DNA of 64,000 nt from NCBI GenBank assembly GCA_964035575.1, contig OZ037838.1:248001-312000 (forward strand). Reading direction: 5' to 3'. Position 1 is the first letter of the stretch, and every line of letters begins with the position of its first letter. A program made the position numbers and the translations under genes. This DNA comes from Rhynchopus sp. YZ270_cl-10. Lineage: Eukaryota; Euglenozoa; Diplonemea; Diplonemida; Diplonemidae. A model generated the notes under the pieces. That model made no database searches. It was not told the origin of the DNA and saw only the letters and a list, made by a program, of their open reading frames with translations. This document shows positions 53,721 to 62,792 of the stretch, piece by piece.

Positions 53721-54974
53721 ATGGCCACAGCACACATCACCGATTGTGCTACGCTGTTGGCGGCGTTCGAGGCGCAGACGACGAGCCAGCACGACTGGTC
53801 GCCTCCGGATGCGGCCCTGCGTGCGCTGGGCGTGGAAGAGGGCTCCCCTGCGCTGGTGGGACGCAAGATCCAGTTCGCGGATCTGGCGCGGACGATGCGG
53901 GCCCTGGATAAGGAAGTCGCCCGCCACACCGGCGTCCAGGGGCCAGGGCAGGTGACGCGGTTGGCGATTGTGTCCGCCATCCTCGTCCTCCTCAAGGCGG
54001 AGGTGACGGAGGCGAACAGCGCGATGTTCTCAGAGGGCCAGCGCATGTCCCTCACGCGCCTGGTCGGCACCCTCACGGTGCTGTCCACGGTGCTGGGGGA
54101 CCCCGAGACCCGGTCCCGCCTCAGCGGTTCCCGCCCCCCCGCCACCACCGCCGAGACGCCGGTTTTGCCTCAACGTGAGGACAGCCCGGAGGCGTCCATC
54201 CCGCGCGAGCAGCAGCCGCAGCAGCCGCAGCAGACGCAGCCGGCGGCGGACAACGCGCGGATCGCGCAGCTGGAGGCTGCGATGATGGAGTTGGCGGCAG
54301 CGAAGCGGGAGGGGGACGCGCGGCACGAGCTCCTGTGCCAGCAGCTCAACGCGGTCAGGGACGGTGGTGCGCCTCCTCCGGCAGCTGCAGCATCGGACTT
54401 CCTGGCGCAGTTACGGGCGGCGATCGGCACCGGGGCAGCGGCGCCTATGCAGGTGGAACAGCCGGTTATGGGGACGGACGTGGACGTGGTGGCACGCAAC
54501 CCGAGACACTGGGTGGATTTTTGCGCCGACGCCGACCACTGCGCCGACGCTCTGGTGCAGGCCCTGAAGAGGCGCCTGCCTACCGAGGCCGGCGACGCGC
54601 AGGACGGGGCCCGCTTCGCCGTTGATGTGGTGGGTCTGTTGCTGCAGCAAGCTCCCTTGGAGGCGGTGCTGAGAAAGCTCGATGACAGTATCTCCTTCTG
54701 GCAGTTGAGGGCGAGTTGTGGGAGGTCGGGTGCGGTCGCCTTCCGCGACAAGGTCTGGACGGCGGATGTCGTGCCGAAGGACCGGCAGGCGGCGGTGGCG
54801 GCGGCGCACGCAGCAGGGCGTGGTGCGAAGTCCGGGCACGGGGGTGGCCGGGCCGGGCAGGCGTACGGGGGTGGCAACGGGGGGGGCCAGGCCGCGCAGC
54901 CGTACGCGCCGGGAAACGGTGGTGGCAGAGGCCGAGGCGGGGGAGGGCATTGGCGCGGTGGTCAACGCAAGTGA
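53721..54974 (+). CDS. Retroelement gag-like ORF
   Basis: 417 residues from the ATG at 53721 (MATAHITDCATLLAAFEAQT). Its place as first ORF, a central Gln/Pro-rich stretch, and a Gly/Arg-rich C-terminus (GGGRGRGGGGHWRGGQRK) that could bind nucleic acid suggest a gag-like role. There is no CCHC zinc knuckle. The identity is inferred from position in the element. Confidence 0.65.
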   Translation: MATAHITDCATLLAAFEAQTTSQHDWSPPDAALRALGVEEGSPALVGRKIQFADLARTMRALDKEVARHTGVQGPGQVTRLAIVSAILVLLKAEVTEANSAMFSEGQRMSLTRLVGTLTVLSTVLGDPETRSRLSGSRPPATTAETPVLPQREDSPEASIPREQQPQQPQQTQPAADNARIAQLEAAMMELAAAKREGDARHELLCQQLNAVRDGGAPPPAAAASDFLAQLRAAIGTGAAAPMQVEQPVMGTDVDVVARNPRHWVDFCADADHCADALVQALKRRLPTEAGDAQDGARFAVDVVGLLLQQAPLEAVLRKLDDSISFWQLRASCGRSGAVAFRDKVWTADVVPKDRQAAVAAAHAAGRGAKSGHGGGRAGQAYGGGNGGGQAAQPYAPGNGGGRGRGGGGHWRGGQRK

Positions 54975-55109
54975 CGAGAGCAGGCGGTAGCGCGCGTTAC
55001 GCTCTCCCTCCCACCACCCTCCCCCCCCTCTCCCCCCCCTCTTGTTTTTTCTTCCCCCCCCCCACGGCCCTCCCCGCCAAAACACACATCCGCCGAGTTT
55101 TCTTCCGAA

Positions 55110-56105
55110 ATGCTGCTTCAGGCTTTGCACAAGCCGAAGAAGGGTCTCGGGGTGGCGAGGAGGAAGGAGGTGGACGACTGCGTGTTCCGCCTCCGCGACG
55201 GCAAGCAGGCCGCGCGCGCTTTGGCCCATCTTGTCCCGTGGGACCAAGCGCACACTTTCGACGTGGGGCCCCGAGCAGCAGGCACCCGCGACTGGCTGCT
55301 CCGAGCGTTCCGGCAGTTCGCCGAAGGGGAGACCGAGACCACGCCTCCCGACCAGACGTTGATTCGGTTCGTCTGGGGTCGCCTGCGCGGAGCGTCGCCC
55401 CTCTCCGTGGCCGACTACTGCGGGCGGCTGCTGAAGGCACTGGCGGCCGAGGGGGAGACGGGATACCGCACGCGCCGGGTGCTGGCGGTGAAGCGCGCGC
55501 TGACGCGTTTCGGGACGTTGCTGAGGCCGAGTCAGGCGCCGCCGGTAGACGTGGACGCGGTGATGGACGTGGTCGAGGCTTTCGGTCGCGAGGGGGCCGA
55601 GCGCGAACGGGCGTTTGTGGCCTTGGTGTGGATGGCACGGGCGCGTATGGCGGACGCACGATACCTGCTGGTGCGCGACCTGGTGGAGGTGACCGACGAG
55701 GGCGCGACGGGGCTGGAAGTCGCCCTGAAGGAGAAGCAGCAGAAGAGCTGGACACCCGTGGTGTATTTGCCACCCGGGACGCTTACCCAATACGTGGTGG
55801 AATGGGCACGCGCGCGTCGCTTGGCGGAAGGACAGGACGCGCCGTTGTTTGCAGTGACCGAGACGCAGTACCAGCGCCTCATGCGTCGGGTGGTGGGGGC
55901 TCTGCCGGCAGGGTCCTGGGCGCACTCGCTTCGCAGGGGGTCAGCGCAGGCCCTGCAATCCTGGGGGATGAGCGTGGACGGACTGAGGGACGCGCTGCGC
56001 CACGCGTCATCCAGAACGACGGTGCGTTACCTCATGCGTACGGCGCCCGAGGCTCGCAGGAAGGCACGCTCGACGCTGGACGTCCTGCAGGAGCGGCCGC
56101 TGTAG
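55110..56105 (+). CDS. Retroelement tyrosine recombinase
   Basis: 331 residues. The C-terminal half has the phage-integrase/tyrosine-recombinase signatures: HSLRRGSAQAL as the H-x-x-R box and RHASSRTTVRYL for the last His and the nucleophilic Tyr, preceded by an Arg-containing helix (MARARMADARYLLVRDLVEV). This enzyme integrates a circular DNA copy. In this element it lies before the reverse transcriptase. Confidence 0.85.
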   Translation: MLLQALHKPKKGLGVARRKEVDDCVFRLRDGKQAARALAHLVPWDQAHTFDVGPRAAGTRDWLLRAFRQFAEGETETTPPDQTLIRFVWGRLRGASPLSVADYCGRLLKALAAEGETGYRTRRVLAVKRALTRFGTLLRPSQAPPVDVDAVMDVVEAFGREGAERERAFVALVWMARARMADARYLLVRDLVEVTDEGATGLEVALKEKQQKSWTPVVYLPPGTLTQYVVEWARARRLAEGQDAPLFAVTETQYQRLMRRVVGALPAGSWAHSLRRGSAQALQSWGMSVDGLRDALRHASSRTTVRYLMRTAPEARRKARSTLDVLQERPL

Positions 56106-56109
56106 GTTG

Positions 56110-57811
56110 GTTGTTCCGGGGGTTGGACGGGTACCCGTTGGGGGAGTATGTGCGTGACGAGGGGGATGACGTGGTGGAGGCGGATGTTGAGACGTCTGCG
56201 GCGCCTCCACATGTGCTCTTGGATGATGTCGCTGGGGTCTGGGGTGGCCCATCTGGGGTGAAGCGGCAGGTGCTTGACTCATTCCCGGCGGGTCTGATTG
56301 ATTTGGGGGCGCTCCGCCGACTGGTACCGGCGAAGGCCAGGTTGTTCGCAATGCTTGACGACATTGCGACTTTCCGTGCGCAGCTGACGGGGTCTGGGGT
56401 GTCGATGCCGGGCCCGCCCTCCAAGCTCCAGGACGGCATGTTGGCGGCGTGCGTGGGTAGTGGGATTTTGCGCACGGAGAAGCGAGCTTTCCCGTCGGTG
56501 TGTGGGCTGTCTGTGTTTCCGCTGGCGAAGACGAACGGCAAGATGCGTCTCATCGTTGACGCACGGCCGTTGAACACGGCGATGCACTCCCCGCCAAAGT
56601 TCAGCCTCCCTACACCATACGAGCTGTCGGAACTCATCCTACGCGGGGGCGCTACGCATGCAGTCGTGGCGGATTTTAAAGGGTTTTTCTGGCAATTCCC
56701 TTTATCCGCGGAGGTGGGGCAGTTTTTTGGTGTGCGGCAGGGTGCGCGTCGCATGCAGCTTACCCGCATGGCGATGGGGTGGTCGTGGGCGGCGGTGATT
56801 GCGCAGGAGACGTCGCTGGGGCTTCTCGGGGATATGGCGGGTGTGTGTGCTGCTGCGTGGATAGACGACAACCTCATTTTGGGGAAGTCGGCGGGTGAGG
56901 CGTCTGCGCGGCTTCGGGGGTTCCTGCGCAGAGCGGACGAAGTTGGCGCTGAGGTGAACCGCGAGAAGTCGACGCTCACTCCGGTACAGGTGTGTACCTA
57001 CGCAGGGATTGAGTGGGATTTGCGGGGGCGCAGAATGCGGCTGCCGGGGGAGTGGCGTCGGAAGGCCCGTGTCGTGATGGACGTATTGCTGTCGGCGTCG
57101 GGTCCCTCGCTGCGCGAAGTGTGGAAAGGTATCGGGGCCGTCATCTGGGCGACGTATGCGATGGGGGACCGGTTCTGCGGGGTGCCGGACATGTTGGCGT
57201 GGATTCGTGCGCGGGGCGCCGAGGTGTCTGCGGGCGCGATTGACTGGGACGACCAGGTGCAGATCTCTGCGGGCATGCGGACGGACTTGCGTGTGTTTGT
57301 GGAGCGGCGATTGGTGCCGGATGTGTGGCGCGTCCCCAGGTGGAAGCTGTCGCCGGAGGAGGGGTGTGACACGGTGGTGTGGTCGGACGCGTGCCCCGAG
57401 GGGTGGGGGTTTATTGTGCGGACGCTTGCTGGCGGGCGCGCTTTCAGGAAGTGGGGCACGTGGTCCACGGTCGAGGATATTTTCATTTTGGAGTTGCGGG
57501 CGATGGCCTGGGGCGTGCTGCATGCTGTACGTGGTGGCGCCCGCAGGATTTTGGTGGTGGGGGACAACGCCGCGGTGGTTGCTGTGCTGGAGAAGGGCCA
57601 CTGTGCAGTCAGGTTAGGGAACACGGTCTTGGAGCGCCTGTTTCGGGTCACTGACGGGGCGGGTGCGGGCATGTTGTCGCGCTGGATCGCGACGGACCGT
57701 ATGCCGGCGGACGAGCTGTCGCGCTGGGGTACCGCTGGGCAGGACTGGGCCGACCCCCCGTCGGACGGCGTGGTGGTCGACGGTGGCGGTTTTATGTGGT
57801 CGGACGAGTGA
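56110..57811 (+). CDS. Retroelement reverse transcriptase-RNase H
   Basis: Reverse transcriptase motifs in order: KMRLIVDARPLN, THAVVADFKGFFWQFPL, RMAMGWSWA and AAWIDDNLILGKS (catalytic DD box), then the thumb. RNase H follows: VVWSDACPEGWGFIV, LELRAMAWGVLHA, VVGDNAAVVAVL and DRMPADELSRWG. The fused RT-RNase H of DIRS-order elements has this layout. The left limit is approximate because the region adjoins the recombinase end without an obvious own ATG; overlapping or read-through expression is known in the family. Confidence 0.88.
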
Positions 57812-58094
57812 TGTCCTTAGATTATTCTTATTTTAGATTGCCTTCTGTTTTTTCTTCCAGCTTTTCATTAAAGCTGTTTCCCTGCCCTGTTTTTTGTCCG
57901 CTGTTTTTTTTTTGCAGTGGCTTTTGGTTTTATTTCTGGATGCCTGCGCCCGCTGAGGCTTGGTGTCGTATCATTGGTTTTTTGTTCACTCCGCCTTTTT
58001 TCTGGGCCCTCGGGGGTCCTGTGTTTTTGTTTGTAGTTGGGATGGATGCTCTCGTGGCCTACGGGTTTAAATATTCTACGTGACGGTGTCAGGA

Positions 58095-58603
58095 GGTTGT
58101 TTCGGCTTCCACATTCGCCCCCCTCATCGTAGCGCCTATTTCGAGATAAAAGTATCCCCCTTCCCTCCTCTCCGTTTTCATCATTGCTGTTCGCCCTTCG
58201 CGGGTCTTTTAGGTACTCTCTATCTATCTCAGATCTCCCTGAAACACGCTTTAGCGGAGCAGCTTCGCTGCGTGTTGGGAGATCTTTGATAGAGACTACC
58301 GTCCTTTTGATTTGACATGGCACGCACACTGCTATTTGGCAGAATATTTATTTGATTTTCCTCAGGCTTTGTCCTGGTTGGCCGGGGTCCGTTTATGTTT
58401 CAGTCTCTACCCTCACCAAATCACCACACCATCTTCATCAGATTTTTTGTTGGAATTTGTTTTGGGTTGTTTCGGCTTCCACATTCGCCCCCCTCATCGT
58501 AGCGCCTATTTCGAGATAAAAGTATCCCCCTTCCCTCCTCTCCGTTTTCATCATTGCTGTTCGCCCTTCGCGGGTCTTTTAGGTACTCTCTATCTATCTC
58601 AGA

Positions 58604-58610
<7 letters not shown>
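58095..58610 (+). repeat. Retroelement terminal block B1-A2-B2
   Basis: B1 58095-58240, A2 58241-58498, B2 58465-58610. B1 ends CAGATCTCCCT directly before A2's GAAACACG, the expected circle-junction sequence used to regenerate full ends. Confidence 0.9.

Positions 58611-58672
<62 letters not shown>
58611..58672. repeat. (CT)n microsatellite right of the retroelement
   Basis: A 62-bp CT run abutting B2. A shorter CT tract after a similar GATCTCCCT lies at 58990-59016. Confidence 0.95.
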
Positions 58673-58677
<5 letters not shown>

Positions 58678-58679
58678 AG

Positions 58680-58890
58680 TCACTAGTGAAGTAGCTTTGC
58701 TACGTCTAGGGAGATCTAGGGATCTATCAGAATCTTGAAAGAGCTTGAAACCGAGGTTATTTTATTACTTTTTGCCACTTACTCAAGTAAGGTTGGAAGG
58801 GGAATTGAGAACACAAACACAACACGAAGCAGAATTTCCACATTTTTTCGTTTTTGCGTTTCCCCGATCTCACTCCCCCCGTACGTAAAA
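58680..58890. repeat. Diverged relative of the palindrome-2 arm
   Basis: Shares in order a GTAGCTTTGCTAC hairpin, a GGGAGATCT motif, GTAAGGTTGGAAGGGG and GTTTCCCCGATCTCACTCC with 44579-44775. The hairpin plus GGGAGATCT also resembles the start of the retroelement A1 repeat (GCAGCTTCGCTGCGTGTTGG), hinting at an older related terminus. Confidence 0.5.
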
Positions 58891-59195
58891 GACAGCACCC
58901 CACCCTACTCCCCCCGATAGTTTGATTTTTCGACCTCGCAGGACTTCACTCAACTACAACTACAACCAACAGGTACACTGACTCTTCCCTAGATCTCCCT
59001 CTCTCTCTCTCTCTCTAATTGGCTGTACGCTCTACACATAGCGAACTAGCCAGGTAGAGTTTGGCTGGGGCGGCACATCTGTTACACATTAACGCAGGTG
59101 TCCTAAGGCAAGCTCAGTGAGAACAAAACTCTCGGAGCATAAGGGGAAAGTTGCCACATTCAAGCTATTGTAGTAGTGCTCCGGGAGGGGTCGAT

Positions 59196-59434
59196 ATTGA
59201 CAGGTCACTGACAGGTCATTGACAGGTCATTGACAGGTCATTGACAGGTCATTGACAGGTCATTGACAGGTCATTGACAGGTCATTGACAGGTCATTGAC
59301 AGGTCATTGACAGGTCATTGACAGGTCATTGACAGGTCATTGACAGGTCATTGACAGGTCATTGACAGGTCATTGACAGGTCATTGACAGGTCATTGACA
59401 GGTCATTGACAGGTCATTGACAGGTCATTGACAC
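59196..59434. repeat. 11-bp minisatellite, about 22 copies
   Basis: Tandem ATTGACAGGTC units, nearly invariant. It lies about 355 bp beyond the 3' end of the Kelch gene; 59435-59788 has no other recognisable feature. Confidence 0.95.
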
Positions 59435-59788
59435 AGGGACTTTATACACACCCCCCCTGATATTGACAGGTCGTTGACCGACTTCCGAAAGCACCATACC
59501 GTTTTTTTCTTGAAAACATGGTTGTATTAGTGTAGCCACCCTAGAGTGTGCTCCACTCTTCTTTATTATTGTGGATGACAAGAAAAAATTAGCATACTTT
59601 TTTTTTTTTGGATAGGGTTGTGGATCGCTGTTTGAAAACTTTAGTTTTGCATCAGTGTATGAACACCCGAGGATGACCACTCTACTCCCCCCCACCTCTC
59701 TCTGCCTCACTCCCATTTATCTACTCAATTTTTTTTTCCCCCCATTTTTTTGTAATCTATACACCACTTCCCCTCTTTGTTTTCTCCT

Positions 59789-61222
59789 TTAAAAGCACGG
59801 AGGAGACACGGAGGCCACTCTGCTTGGGAAGGGGCTCATGCTGCGAGACACACTGCGCTCTTCTGAGCTCATTTCGCATGACGTGCTTGCGCTGTGCTCC
59901 CTCCATACACCTGAGGCAAGTTGCATGCGGGTACGCGCAAAGGAGGAGAAGGGCGAGTCTGTGAGTTTCACACCCCCTCCCGCACCCCCTGCGTGCATAG
60001 TATTCGCAGCCACTTCGTTCAGCGCACCGCGCTCCCGCATGGAGAACCGTGCTGCAGGAGGTGAAGCGGATGGTGGTATACATGCTCCCACACTGTCCAC
60101 CTCCGGCAGCACAAACGCGGAAGAAAAGCTCTCCACAGTGTCCCTACCGCCATGCACAAAGACCCGCCCATTTGACACAAACGCTGCTGACATTGTCCTC
60201 GTCGGCACCGCACCGTCCTCTCCTATGCGCTCCCAGGTTATCTCCTCTGTGACGTCCTCAGGGAGCTGCACAGCATAGGTATCGTTCATGACACTGTAGC
60301 CCTGGTCTTTGGAAGGCTGCACCATGGATCCACCGAAGATGACGAGGATGTCTGCCTTGGTGGAGTGGTCGTTTTCGTCGTAGATGGCGAAGTGTGCTGG
60401 GGGTGATGCGGGGGAGCCACAACGTTGTACCATGGCGGCACAGTGCCCCACGCGGGGGTAGGGCTTGGCACTGCCAAAGGTGGTGTGCAGCTTGACCCAG
60501 GTTGAGGTGTCGAAGGTGAAGCGGTGCAGGTCGTTGTAATGCGTGCCCGCTGCATCCCGCCCGCCGAAGACGTACATATGCCTCCTGCAAGAGGAGAGCT
60601 GCGCGGTGTGGCGTCTCCTCCCTGTCGGCACGGCGCCTCTCTGGCCAAGATGCGTCCAGCTCACAGAAGGGAACCCATTGCTTCCCCGCGTCTGCGTGAA
60701 GCTGGCCTGCCACAAATCTGCCAGAGACTTCGAGGCAGACATTCCTCCGCAAATGATCATGCTTGAAGTGTCGGGGGTGACGACCGCGTGGCCCCACCTG
60801 GCGCAAGGTGACGCCGCAGTGGGCGAGGCAGCACAATACTTCCATGTACGAGAGCGGACGTGGAGGAGGTAGAGTGCGTTCGATAGGACACCTGCATTCA
60901 TCATCCCGCCGAAGACAGCAATGTACTCACCTCCGCACACAGCAGTCGCGGTGTGTGCGAAGCAGCCGTGCGGGATGTCCCCGGTTGCGTGCACCTGGAC
61001 CCACCCCTTGCCAACGGTGTGCTGCCGGAAGACCTTGTTGCTGCATTCATCGCCGAACTCTCCCTTCGCAAGCCCGCCGATACAGAACAGCTGTCCACCG
61101 ATAGGGACTATGGCGTGTCCACTGATGCAGCCGGTGGTGGAGGCGGGTGCAGTGTGGTGGTAGGGTTTGTGCTCAGAAGCAGCCTCGCTCTTGTTGCGCG
61201 AGGTGAGGATCTTCTTCAGCAT
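59789..61222 (-). CDS. Kelch-repeat beta-propeller protein
   Basis: 477 residues, single exon, ATG at 61222. About six Kelch repeats run from residue 33 to 370, each with the family's Gly-Gly after a hydrophobic strand and a later Trp: GGQLFCIGGLAKGEFGD, GEYIAVFGGMMNAGVLSN, SSMIICGGMSASKSLADLW, HMYVFGGRDAAGTHYNDLH, DILVIFGGSMVQPS and GRVFVHGGRDTVES. No BTB, Rab-binding or other catalytic module is present. The C-terminal about 100 residues are Ser/Arg-rich and disordered (SEERSVSRSMSPFPSRV), possibly phosphorylated. Kelch propellers are protein-binding scaffolds; the partner cannot be told. The N-terminus is short and basic (MLKKILTSRNK), with no signal peptide. Confidence 0.88.
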   Translation of the reverse strand: MLKKILTSRNKSEAASEHKPYHHTAPASTTGCISGHAIVPIGGQLFCIGGLAKGEFGDECSNKVFRQHTVGKGWVQVHATGDIPHGCFAHTATAVCGGEYIAVFGGMMNAGVLSNALYLLHVRSRTWKYCAASPTAASPCARWGHAVVTPDTSSMIICGGMSASKSLADLWQASFTQTRGSNGFPSVSWTHLGQRGAVPTGRRRHTAQLSSCRRHMYVFGGRDAAGTHYNDLHRFTFDTSTWVKLHTTFGSAKPYPRVGHCAAMVQRCGSPASPPAHFAIYDENDHSTKADILVIFGGSMVQPSKDQGYSVMNDTYAVQLPEDVTEEITWERIGEDGAVPTRTMSAAFVSNGRVFVHGGRDTVESFSSAFVLPEVDSVGACIPPSASPPAARFSMRERGALNEVAANTMHAGGAGGGVKLTDSPFSSFARTRMQLASGVWREHSASTSCEMSSEERSVSRSMSPFPSRVASVSPPCF

Positions 61223-61616
61223 CGTGTGTGGGTTCGGGGGGGGGTTTGGGGGTTCTGGGAGGTGGGTTGTGAGAGGTGGGGGAGGTGAGGTGGCCCCCCT
61301 GGGACGCCCCCAAAATTCTACTAGGGCCTTTTCATAGGTTTTCTTGCTGTTGAAATGTTTTGAAGTGATCTTTCAAACAAAAGAAACCCAGGTCAGGACA
61401 GAGTACGTGCAGGAAAACCACCGCCTGTCAGCAAGGCAGAGGTTCTGTGTGTCACCCGAAAGGAAAAGGGAAAAGGGAAAAGGGGTAAACCGTTCTTTTT
61501 TCTGTTTTTCTTTTTTTGTTGTGTCAACAATCTGCTATGTGCAGGATCTGTACTCAATGTCGTAGGAAGGCAGTTCATAAAAGATAAAAAGTGGGAGAGT
61601 GTCCACTGGTCACACA
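61223..61616. other. Intergenic between UBP copy 9 and Kelch gene
   Basis: A motif like those in element B (CTACTAGGGCCTTTTC, then GTGATCTTTCAAAC at 61318-61380) is present. No gene recognised. Confidence 0.4.
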
Positions 61617-62708
61617 TCACTCACTGTTGTGTGGGTACAGATGCCGTGTTACAATATCGCCATCTCGTTGCATAGCCACAACAACACGTGAACACGGCGA
61701 TATCACAAAGGATTCCCAGGAGGAGACTGAGACTGGCGGTATCACATGCACACAGGACATGGTCGACACATCATACTGGTGCAGGTGTACATTCCAATCA
61801 TCATCAGGTACCCTTGCCACAAGGTACTTCCCACACGGGGTGAACTGCATGCCCTTCTGAACATGCCCACCCACACGAGCACTGCGAAGAGCCGCACCAC
61901 TCCAATCAAAGAGGTGCACTCTGCCAGAGCCCGCCACAGCAAAGACAGAGGCAGACCGTGAAAGCGCCAATTCACACCACAACTCATGCACACATGCCAC
62001 AGCAACACCTGTGTTCACATCCCACAGACGTACGTCCGTACCACATGTTTCGGAGGAGGTGATCACCCACCCACCACAGTCCGACACTGCCGCGTCCCTG
62101 CACACCTCGTGTGAGAGAGTGCGGAGCAACGTCAGGTCTTCGTCATACACAGAGACGCCGTCTTTGCCCTTCGAGACAACAACATTGTCACACGCGAACA
62201 CTTTGAACGAGGGGCCATCAATTTTGCGGACCACCTCCCCACCCGGAAGCGCAACCTCGAGAAGCCAATCCCCACACGCCAAGTAGCAGCGTGTCTTGCA
62301 CTGCGAGATGGCAGGCGCAGGGACCACTTTAGTGTCCACTTCAAACGAGAAGACAGTGTCGAAGGTTTCTGTGTCGAAGCCAACAACATTCGCACCATCA
62401 GCATAGACGCAGAGCGTTCCACAACGCGACAGCGACAAGCATTCTGCGCACACACTGTACTCAGCAGGACACTTGATGTCAGCAAAGCGGCGGGCAAGCA
62501 CAACCTGCACCCCTGCATCAAACGCAGTGTCCTGCAGACGGCACGTCCCCTCCAGCACCTGCGTGCCGATGCGCATCTCGACAGACGCAGGCGAGACAGC
62601 AAGCGCCGTGCACGCAACCTCCTTTGCCGCTGCAACGTCCGCCTCGCACGGCACCTCCACTGTCGCAGTCACGCCTGACTCTTCCAGCACAAAGGTCACA
62701 TCCATCAT
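61617..62708 (-). CDS. UBP family copy 9: ubiquitin-like domain + WD-like beta-propeller
   Basis: 363 residues from the ATG-ATG at 62708/62705. The ubiquitin-like domain is identical in protein to most copies. Blade 1 (GFDTETFDTVFSFEVDTKVV) and neighbouring sequence are nearly identical to copy 7, but later blades differ (VHLFDWSGAALRSARV, HQYDVSTMSCVHVIPP), and it ends HLYPHNSE without copy 7's basic tail. Upstream sequence to about 62810 is also shared with copy 7. Copies 7 and 9 are thus a recent pair with patchy divergence inside the propeller. Confidence 0.8.
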   Translation of the reverse strand: MMDVTFVLEESGVTATVEVPCEADVAAAKEVACTALAVSPASVEMRIGTQVLEGTCRLQDTAFDAGVQVVLARRFADIKCPAEYSVCAECLSLSRCGTLCVYADGANVVGFDTETFDTVFSFEVDTKVVPAPAISQCKTRCYLACGDWLLEVALPGGEVVRKIDGPSFKVFACDNVVVSKGKDGVSVYDEDLTLLRTLSHEVCRDAAVSDCGGWVITSSETCGTDVRLWDVNTGVAVACVHELWCELALSRSASVFAVAGSGRVHLFDWSGAALRSARVGGHVQKGMQFTPCGKYLVARVPDDDWNVHLHQYDVSTMSCVHVIPPVSVSSWESFVISPCSRVVVAMQRDGDIVTRHLYPHNSE

Positions 62709-62785
62709 ATTGTTAAGGGCTCTGTTGTGTTTGATGTGATGGTTGGTGGTGTCACTTCGCAACGACAAATAAGAAGGTTGGTGGG

Positions 62786-62792
62786 TTAAATA
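62786..62792 (-). promoter_or_regulatory. Candidate TATA-like box, UBP copy 9
   Basis: TATTTAA on the minus strand, 78 bp before the ATG, as in copy 7. Confidence 0.35.

Larger units (their letters stand above)
53314..58610 (+). mobile_element. VIPER/Ngaro-type tyrosine-recombinase retroelement, looks whole
   Basis: Split direct repeats in the order A1 - coding - B1 A2 B2, the signature of tyrosine-recombinase (DIRS-order) retroelements. A1 is 53314-53571 and A2 is 58241-58498 (258 bp each). B1 is 58095-58240 and B2 is 58465-58610 (146 bp each; A2 and B2 overlap by 34 bp). By eye each pair is identical, so the copy is young. Three long coding regions follow in the order gag-like, tyrosine recombinase, reverse transcriptase-RNase H, the order of VIPER elements rather than DIRS or Ngaro. 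GC content is clearly higher than in the flanks. It is the only long plus-strand coding unit in the window and sits in a CT microsatellite. It looks whole, with no evident breaks. Confidence 0.88.

Noticed and set aside
54716-56100. Left part of a very long open frame ending in the RT-RNase H
   Set aside because: It overlaps the gag-like and recombinase coding regions out of frame and shows no protein motif; only the part from about 56110 is supported.
59196-59434. CRISPR-like array
   Set aside because: The 11-bp units are contiguous with no unique spacers, and the genome is eukaryotic; a minisatellite.
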